From Chara braunii (lineage: Eukaryota; Streptophyta; Charophyceae; Charales; Characeae), in NCBI GenBank assembly GCA_003427395.1, contig BFEA01000176.1:1311941-1335364 (forward strand): 23,424 bases of DNA. The letters run 5' to 3'. Position numbers and translations under genes: made by a program. How positions within the stretch are numbered: the first letter of the stretch is position 1; each line of letters starts with the position of its first letter. The notes beneath the pieces were generated by a model. It was not told the origin of the DNA, made no database searches, and worked only from the letters and a program-made list of their open reading frames with translations. This document shows, in pieces, positions 17,019 through 23,424 of this stretch.

Positions 17019-17290
17019 CTTACCTATCATCCGCCCGGCTCGTTGGAATGCACACTTGTGCCAAGTCGCGTCCCCCATGTTGTGGTCTTCATATGCTACT
17101 GATCGCGACGGATCGTGTTACATCAAAAGACGTGTCGTCAGCAACGAGCCCTGGCGACTAGCGACGACAACGTTGAAGAGAGAACATGTAAGTCTTCGAT
17201 CCAGCAACTTGCTTCAGGTTACGTCCATCGATAGGATGAGCAAAATCGAATCAATTTATCACTAGAACATGGAAATACACACTACTACTA
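17019..17290 (+). repeat. ~280-bp dispersed repeat, copy 1
   Basis: This aligns with 18320-18560 in the same orientation. CGGCTCGTTGGAATGC matches CGACTTGTTAGAACGC, GTCCCCCATGTTGTGGTCT matches GTCCCCTATGCTGCAGTCT, and GGATGAGCAAAATCGAATCA matches CGATGAGCATTATCGAATAA. Both copies run into a TG microsatellite on the right. There is no shared reading frame. Confidence 0.7.
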
Positions 17291-17293
17291 GCA

Positions 17294-17420
17294 CGTGCGT
17301 GTGTGTATTTGTGTGTGCGTGTATATGTTAGTGTTTGTGTGCGTGTGTATGTTTCTGTGTGTGTGTATGTGCGTATGTGTGTATGTGCGAGTGAAAGAGA
17401 GAGAAAGAGAAAGAGAGAAG
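17294..17420 (+). repeat. (TG)n then (GA)n microsatellite
   Basis: Imperfect GTGTGTGT with GTAT and GCGT variants to about 17393, then GAAAGAGAGA to about 17420. The Val/Cys- and Thr/His-rich frames across it are artefacts. Confidence 0.9.
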
Positions 17421-17699
17421 CTCGCCTGATCGGTCGGTCGACGTGGTGTCAACACACCCTTTTTCCTCGCTCTTTGCGACTGCTCATTACGCACACTACC
17501 TGGTTGATCCCGCTAACAATCATAGGCATTGTTTGATCCATATTTTATTGAAATACAACACGTTGTCGCAAATCAGTGAATACATTTTTGTTTTCTTTTA
17601 TTCACTATCAGCAATCATTATAACAATGTGTTTTATTATTTTCACTCTTCTACTTGAATGAATCTGGCCCCCACCGATAAACAAATTCATTTGAGTAGA

Positions 17700-18040
17700 T
17701 ATTATGAGGGAATATACGGTAGAAGGGGGCGAAGACGAGTGGGGGAAAAGGGCGATCACTGAACTATATGTCCGCATAATGAAGGGTATTATGGAGCAGG
17801 GAGAGAGATGACGTGGGGGATTGCGAACTCGAAGGGAGAGTTGATCGCAAGGAGGAAAGATCAGAGTGACGGGGCGTGAAGCAAAATGGAAAGTGCACAG
17901 TAAAGATGGGGGAATGACTGTGCGAACAAGAGGAAGAAAACAAGCTCCATGAGGAAAAACGACGACGAAGAGGAAGAAGAAGAGGAAGGCAAAACGAGAA
18001 GGGAAAATGGTGGGTTTGAAGCAGAGGTTGAGCACTTACC
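17700..18040. repeat. Purine tract 2 ending in ACTTACC
   Basis: G/A-rich sequence with GAAGAGGAAGAAGAAG words near 17965-17985, ending at ACTTACC (18034-18040). Its layout matches tract 1 and the tract ending at 19091. The gap 17421-17700 shows nothing recognisable. Confidence 0.6.
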
Positions 18041-18230
18041 AATATCAAATCCGTGAAGTAGGATGCTCATCTTCAACCCCGAATGCAACGCACCTCAGAT
18101 TTTGACTGTATCAGGTCGGAGAAATAAGTAATATGCATTCAGTATTATTTGTATTAATATTTCTGATCCTTGTCGTTGTTGTTGTTTTGTCAATTTGTGT
18201 TGTCATTATTGATTTATCATTATTTTATTA

Positions 18231-18233
<3 letters not shown>

Positions 18234-18290
<57 letters not shown>
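18234..18290 (+). repeat. (TTA)19 microsatellite
   Basis: Nearly uninterrupted TTA units. Confidence 0.95.
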
Positions 18291-18291
<1 letters not shown>

Positions 18292-18319
18292 AGCAATTTA
18301 ATTATACTTTGACGTGTGG

Positions 18320-18560
18320 TGGTCCGCCGATGACATCATGAGGATGGGCCCATCGTCCGACTTGTTAGAACGCGACTTTGTGTCTATCGTGTCCCCTATG
18401 CTGCAGTCTCAGTATGTCACACTTCGTAACACGCCATGATTGCGTTACGTAGGAGACGACAAGGTAAATCTTTGATCTCGCGACTAGCTCCTCCCCCAGT
18501 ACGATGAGCATTATCGAATAAATCTACCACTACAACGTGAAAATATACATCGTCATGCTT
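18320..18560 (+). repeat. ~280-bp dispersed repeat, copy 2
   Basis: The relative of 17019-17290, in the same orientation and also leading into a TG run (18578-18612). Confidence 0.7.
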
Positions 18561-18577
18561 GTTTGTTCGGTTTACGT

Positions 18578-18612
18578 GTGTGTTTGTGTTTGTGTGTGTG
18601 TGTGTGTGTGCG
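18578..18612 (+). repeat. (TG)n microsatellite
   Basis: TGTGTTTGTG units followed by an uninterrupted TG run. Confidence 0.9.
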
Positions 18613-18769
18613 TATGCATCCGTGTGGTTCCGTATTCACTATATATTTAGAAAAAGAATGACTCTGTCGGACTGTTTCGACAAGTTTTCACTGATTCATT
18701 AGGGGGTTAAACCCCGATAGACAGTCTGACCAAGATTCATTTGACTTATGGATAACAGTTCACCACCTC

Positions 18770-19092
18770 ACCCATGGGTGTGTGCATGTGTATGTGTGAG
18801 TGTGTACGTATGTATGTATGTGACTAAGCGTAACCACACACCCTTGACTGTGTGAGAGTACTATGTAGAGTGAGAGAGAGAGATATAAAGGGTGTAAGTG
18901 TATGTATGTGTTTGTGTGTAAAATAAAAAGAAAAAGAGAGTGAGAAACAAGGACAGACAGACACAGTGACACACAAATACCGTGAAATACGCACAGAGAC
19001 ACACGGATACAGTGACACACAGATACACAGGCACACAATGCACAGTGACACACAGTGAAACACACAGAGAGAGGGAGAAATAAACTTACCTG
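18770..19092. repeat. Complex TG/GA/CA satellite ending in ACTTACC
   Basis: TG-rich to about 18920, GA-rich to about 18950, then ACAGTGACACACAGATAC-like units of about 18-20 bp to about 19065, then GAGAGAGGGAGAAATA and ACTTACC (19084-19090), which reads CAG|GTAAGT on the minus strand. All frames inside are Cys/Val/Ser or His/Thr repeats without meaning. Confidence 0.75.
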
Positions 19093-19125
19093 GTCGCCAC
19101 CGACTGTCGACCCTTAGTATATATA

Positions 19126-19127
<2 letters not shown>

Positions 19128-19163
<36 letters not shown>

Positions 19164-19180
19164 TTATTATTATTATTATT
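19128..19180 (+). repeat. (TTA)n microsatellite
   Basis: TTA units with one TTTT interruption near 19163. Confidence 0.95.
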
Positions 19181-19189
19181 AATGTAAGG

Positions 19190-20220
19190 GATGAGCCTTG
19201 GCGGGACCCTTATCAGACATGCACATGTTCTAGGCAGTGACCCTCAGCAAGCGTTGTGCCGGCCTTAAGTGAAGGCGGGTCTGATCATTCACAAGAGGCC
19301 AAAATTTGACAGTTTTTTTTCTTCATATGTGGGTACTCAGACAGTTGCAGTATGCCAGTTCGTTACAAGGAAATGTGTGTATCCGAACTCTTTCCATAAA
19401 CATGGTTTGCGCTGTACTGTTGAAGCCCAGAGCAAAGTGGTTGCGCCCTAAGCACACTCATTGTAAGGCCGACACATTACTCAGTGACTGCGGATAAATG
19501 AAAATGCATAATTGTCGTCACATAACTATCGTAAGCCAATGAGAATGCAGCAAACACTTTTGGTCTAGGCAGGCAATACGAACACGCTGCTACAATGCTA
19601 TGTAAGTGTCTGTGTGTGCACTAGCAGCTATAACCGGGCTACAGGGACAGGGTGCGAGTTCAGAGAGGTGAGATCATGGTAGGCAGGTAGAGAGTGCGCA
19701 AGTGACTGGGTGTTGTCCGTAACCCGTCAAGAGAGCGGATGCCGTTTGCAATGAATAGAGTGAGTGAATGCAGTAGGCTATGTTGAATTATGTTGTCTGC
19801 TCACGCTTTGGCAATAGCCTTGACCACAGAAGAAGGAAGAGAGTGAGATAAATATATGTACGGAAGCTCTCTGCCCAAGTACAAATCGAGTCAACTAGTG
19901 TTAGGATAGCGAGGTTATTCTCATCGCCTCATATATTACCTCTGTATCAGACTGTTGTGTCTGACTTTATGAATTTGCAAGTTTCTTCTTGATTAAATTT
20001 GAACTAAGAAAATATTATGTACGTATGAGCAATGGTTGAATTTTTTTTATTTTTATTTTTTTTTGCAAATGCATGATGTAATGCAGAGCCCATTCGGATC
20101 AATCTCGTTGTCTGATTAGTGATATGAGTTGCGTATGACTAACAGTGTCTGAAAATACATAGTGAGAACGATAAGTTATCTTATGGGCTGTCTCACCATG
20201 TGTTTGTTTTGTTTTGGGTA
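19190..20220. other. No gene recognised
   Basis: Unremarkable single-copy-looking sequence. The only dyad noticed is TCAGAC/GTCTGA at 19947-19964. A T-rich run lies at about 20040-20066. The 60-63 codon frames near 19269-19497 show no domain. Confidence 0.5.
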
Positions 20221-20224
20221 GATA

Positions 20225-21112
20225 AAGTGGCGGGGATGTAGACTCAGTGAAGTCTTGCCCTGCTTGATAGGATTCTTAACATTGATAAGGGTTGGGATCA
20301 CGCTAATATCAATGAACGTTGTAAAAATATTGAATTTTGTATAACTACTCATACTTGAGATTCTCGTTTGGACTAACATAAAATGTCATTAATGTATCAT
20401 TGCGAGAGCATTGTGACTAACACTCATCTTCTTAAACTAATGCAAGTCAAAAGTCAGTTGAAAATTTTATAACTCGGAGAAACACGTAATGAGATAAGAA
20501 TTCCCGTGTGAACTTCCTCATTAGGTGTTTCATTGAGTCGTTGGGATATGGCCCCGTATGGCATGTTCGCCTGACTCTAAGACTTTTGATTGATCTAAGA
20601 CACAATGACTTTTTTAAATAGGTAAACTAACATGAGTAATAAGAGGAGTGAAGCCCTGAGAGACCCGCCTTATTACCTGAATCTGTTTTAAGTAAGAAAA
20701 TGTGTTAATAGGAGGAGCGATACCCCGTGAGGTCTGCCCTATTGTCAACCAACACTAAGGGATAGTGATTGGAGGAGCAAGTTCCCGTGAGGCATGCCCT
20801 ACCACTGATAAATCATGGCAAAAAAATATGGTAGGAGGAGGAGTAAATTCCGTGAGACCTGCTCTATTAGCAAATGACGTCGCCCAAATGAAAGGTGGCG
20901 ATAAGAGAGGCAAAACCTCATGTGGTTCGCCTTATCACTTACATGCTACTGGGAGAAAAAAAAATGGTAGAGATGAGGATCCCATGTGATCTACCCTACT
21001 ATGACAACTCTTCTAAAGACCCCGAAAAAGACCAACGTACAAACAATATTCATTTTCTGATTCTACTGAGGTGGAGGAAGCAATAATTTTGCCTCGTGTG
21101 ACCTGTCCTGCT
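20225..21112 (+). repeat. Hairpin-unit array type 2 (composite copy C)
   Basis: About ten units share the core GGAGGAG-n(5-7)-CCCGTGAGG-(T)CTGCC. Their outer arms differ but stay complementary: TAATGAG (20487-20493)/CTCATTA (20517-20523); GAGTC (20535-20539)/GACTC (20573-20577); GTAATAAG (20636-20643)/CTTATTAC (20669-20676); AATAGG (20707-20712)/CCTATT (20738-20743); GATAAG (20900-20905)/CTTATC (20931-20936). Partial pairs occur at 20225-20264, 20764-20806, 20829-20868, 20966-20994 and 21070-21112. Spacing is mostly 50-70 bp, up to about 100. By position it occupies the place of the type 1 array in copy A, but the core sequence is different. Confidence 0.7.
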
Positions 21113-22259
21113 ATCTTAACCTCTTGATTAATGTCTATCTTATGATTCAATTCCAGACAAAATTGATGATATTCTACCTATGCATATCTTAAATAGTAAA
21201 TCATATATTGTAGGGGAAAGTATTCACGATATTAACTTTATTATTTCCTTCCTTTAAGCGACTATATATAGATTTGTCTGATACGAAGTTAGTGAGGCTA
21301 CCTAAAAGAAGTTATGCCGATGTAATATTATTTTCAACTAAACTGAGGTTCACTATATTGAACTTTATATAGGGTCATGTCAATAGATAGGGGTGTTAAG
21401 ACCGTATCGACGTGTGGGGGATTGCAGGTGAACTTGATCAAGAAGACTCATTATAAGTCTATACAATAATATATGTTGTTGCCTTATGGTAACAGTTTGG
21501 TTCGCCAACTCTACCCTCACTCACCCGCGACACCCACACTTTGCATCGACCTCTGCGCTAAAAGGCATTTCCGATTTTCGATCATTGTCAAAAGGGTTTG
21601 TGTTTGGTAAAAAAAAGTCCTTGTATGATTGAATGATTAAGTCGAAAACGAGATGTATGGCTAAAAGGTTTAAAAGTGTAAGTGTAATGTGGGTGAAAAT
21701 GAATGAATGATTGACTCTGCTAGGATTGTGTAATGTGATTGATTTTGTTTGCATGTCAGTAAAACAACCAGCCACGCTATTCACTGCAACCCGTTGAGAA
21801 ACTTATGCTATCATGGTCCTTGATCCAGATATTTCATCAGAGCGTGATTTTATACATTTGATTTGCGTACCTAGCCTTGCACTTTTCTTTGATGTTAAGA
21901 AGATTATGATAATTGCTAAGGCAAAAAAACTTAGTCATTTCATTTTCATTTTATCTATGCATGTTAGAAAGGTCAATGACATATGTTTTCCTTGGTGAAT
22001 TCAGACTGTTGATGTGAATGTGTTAAGTGTACATGACATCTCTTTGCCTAACCACCCAATCTTCTTTCATTTCATATGTATATGTGATACGACAAAAAGT
22101 TTTCATAATGAGATATAATGAATCGACTTAATCACTAGGTAGGATGGGTATATGCCTTATGAACGACCCCTGATAATTCAAGTATTGGGGGGATCCTGCT
22201 TTGGAAAAGGGATAGGTTGTGAGTCATACCTATTGAAACTAGTTATAGTCAGAGCTTAG
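21113..22259 (+). repeat. Spacer of composite copy C
   Basis: No gene is seen. TGTTGCC-TTAT-GGTAACA (21477-21494) followed by GTTTGGTTCGCCAACTC matches the hairpin and flank at 3380-3434 and, inverted, at 12686-12632. TGTAATGTGATTGATTTTG-like sequence near 21728 loosely matches 3660-3680 in copy A. The ~120-bp array seen in copies A and B is not recognisable here. Confidence 0.5.
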
Positions 22260-22745
22260 TATGTGCGAACGTTCGTCAGTCGAGTCAATCTGATTTGTAA
22301 GTCGGTCCGGGAGATCAGCGCCACGATGCCTGACACGAATACGGGTCAGTCTTAGGCGTGCAACCACGCTTATGCCTATGCTACGACGATCGAGAAAACG
22401 CTCTCGGTTGACTTACCTCTGCAATTGCAAGCAAAAGCCTTCGCACGTGAGTAAGCAGCTCAACAGGGATACGCCTACCTAAGGGTGGTGACAACCCCTC
22501 AGATAAAGGTGAGTTGTACCTCGCAGGGTCTCTGTTCTGTCGCAAAAGGTATAGGTGGCACACACGTTCGGAGTTGGTCTTTTGCTGAAACGCTTATAAA
22601 ACTCCTGCGTGATGCGATCGTGAGGTCCGACACAGAATTACTTTACCTGTGGGTGTGGGACTGCCGCGCCCGACAGTGTGTTTACGGCTCTTGCGATCCA
22701 CTATAAGTTTGAGGATCGTGTAACATGCCTCTGGCTGCCCTGGCC
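22260..22745 (+). repeat. Module M of composite repeat, copy C
   Basis: Landmarks: hairpin GCGTG-CAAC-CACGC (22356-22369) nested in TAGGC/GCCTA; TATGCTACGACGATCGAGAA; dyad CGAGA/TCTCG (22391-22406); palindrome TGCAATTGCA (about 22420-22429); dyad GGGT-GGTGACA-ACCC (22483-22497); AGGT-GAGTTGT-ACCT (22507-22521); CTCCTGCGTGATGC near 22603; and a right end matching copy A's CTTGCAGTGGTCC...GTATGGCC stretch. It abuts the inverted dispersed repeat that starts near 22740. Confidence 0.65.
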
Positions 22746-22965
22746 TACAACCACTGTCGGTACTAGGCCAGTCCAGTCTAATCCAGTCAGACCGCTAGGT
22801 ATATACCCCAATTGTCCGTTTCAACCTCGTTCTACATTTGCACACTTTACGGTACGTGTGTGTTGAGTCTGCATTGGAGTTGCATTGCCTCTTCCAGCTC
22901 CATCTCCACCCCCCCCATCCTCATCCCTTTGTCTTGATCCATACCGGTCCCCCAACAATTTTCAC
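22740..22965 (-). repeat. Dispersed repeat 3' end (inverted copy)
   Basis: The complement aligns with 8870-9071, including GACAAAGGGATGA, the TGCAACTCCAATGCAGACTC words and the GGACT-like run. It shows that sequence to the right of 9003 belongs to the element and that the 7775 junction does not. Confidence 0.65.
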
Positions 22966-23424
22966 TCCATGAGAATCCACTTGTGCGTTGGTCCCCCGCC
23001 GCTGAATATGTGTCACCTTCTCATAGATGTCGAAGCCTACTATACCGCAGCCTTAGCGCTGTGAACTACGGGTTGCGCATCCCTGAGGGTAAGTCAATAG
23101 AATAACGTCTATGCCTAGCTCCCAAAGCAAGCGTATGACAGGGCTCGCTCGAGTATGCTTCAATCAGGGTTGAGTTGGGTAGGTTATGCTTAGCCCGTGC
23201 CTACAACGAATGTCCGGTCTGCTCACACCCATTGAGATGATTTGAGGATGATAATCTTAAGCGGTCGACAATGAGGTAGGATTGTGAACAATGAGAGTGG
23301 AAGGTTGTGAGAGACTCTCATAAGGAATAGGGACCTTTACAGACCATTTGAATAACCGAATGGCCAAGGGCAGTTGTCATATATCTCGCATCCAATCTCT
23401 ACAACAACTGGGGGGGGGGGGAAT
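22966..23424. other. No gene recognised; terminal G run
   Basis: No coding frame of note. A donor-like GGTAAGT lies at 23088-23094 and a G-run of about 12 bases at 23409-23421, just before the window ends. Confidence 0.5.

Noticed and set aside
17288-17536. Val/Cys- or His/Thr-rich frames
   Set aside because: Products of the TG/CA microsatellite, as are those at 18760-19065.

Overview
No intact gene is visible in this window. The longest open frames are low-complexity or lie inside repeats, and I found no rRNA, no complete tRNA and no CRISPR array. The content points to a large, repeat-rich eukaryotic nuclear genome: (TTA)n, (TG)n and (GAA)n microsatellites, a foldback transposon, tRNA-derived SINE-like heads, a 66-bp minisatellite and decayed retroelement-like reading frames. 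A plant or streptophyte source is my guess. I cannot name the species. Single N characters at 195, 573 and 7867 are probably assembly joints.

The organising theme is a composite, apparently non-coding repeat made of short inverted repeats. Its order is: a unique-looking block (R1), an array of short hairpin units, a roughly 120-bp-period array with a small palindrome in each unit, a single hairpin, a spacer, and a terminal module (M) with several dyads. Copy A runs on + from about 1060 to 4890. A partial copy (R1 plus hairpin array) lies at about 9630-10620 on +. Copy B is inverted, from about 13150 down to 11190. Copy C lies at about 20225-22745 on + with a different hairpin-unit sequence. 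An isolated inverted ~120-bp array lies at about 5456-5830. In several arrays the core of each unit is conserved while the flanking stem changes and stays self-complementary. This is the most interesting signal in the window.

Region by region: 1-1060 is a stop-riddled, possibly gag-like frame. 1060-4890 is composite copy A. 4769-5122 on the minus strand is a second coding-like remnant. 5230-6300 holds a telomere-like motif, AT-rich repeats and a G/A-rich tract. 6300-9071 holds a foldback element and a second repeat element, with an apparently exact 1136-bp duplication that meets at the N. 9630-11190 holds the partial composite copy and an AT-rich tandem repeat. 11190-13150 is inverted copy B. 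13567-14760 holds the minisatellite and another decayed frame. 14959-16260 is a run of strong hairpins with a tRNA-like box pair. 16580-19180 holds alternating purine tracts, a duplicated ~280-bp repeat and microsatellites. 20225-22745 is composite copy C, directly followed by an inverted copy of the second element's end (22740-22965).

All homology statements were made by eye on the given sequence. No database search or folding calculation was run.
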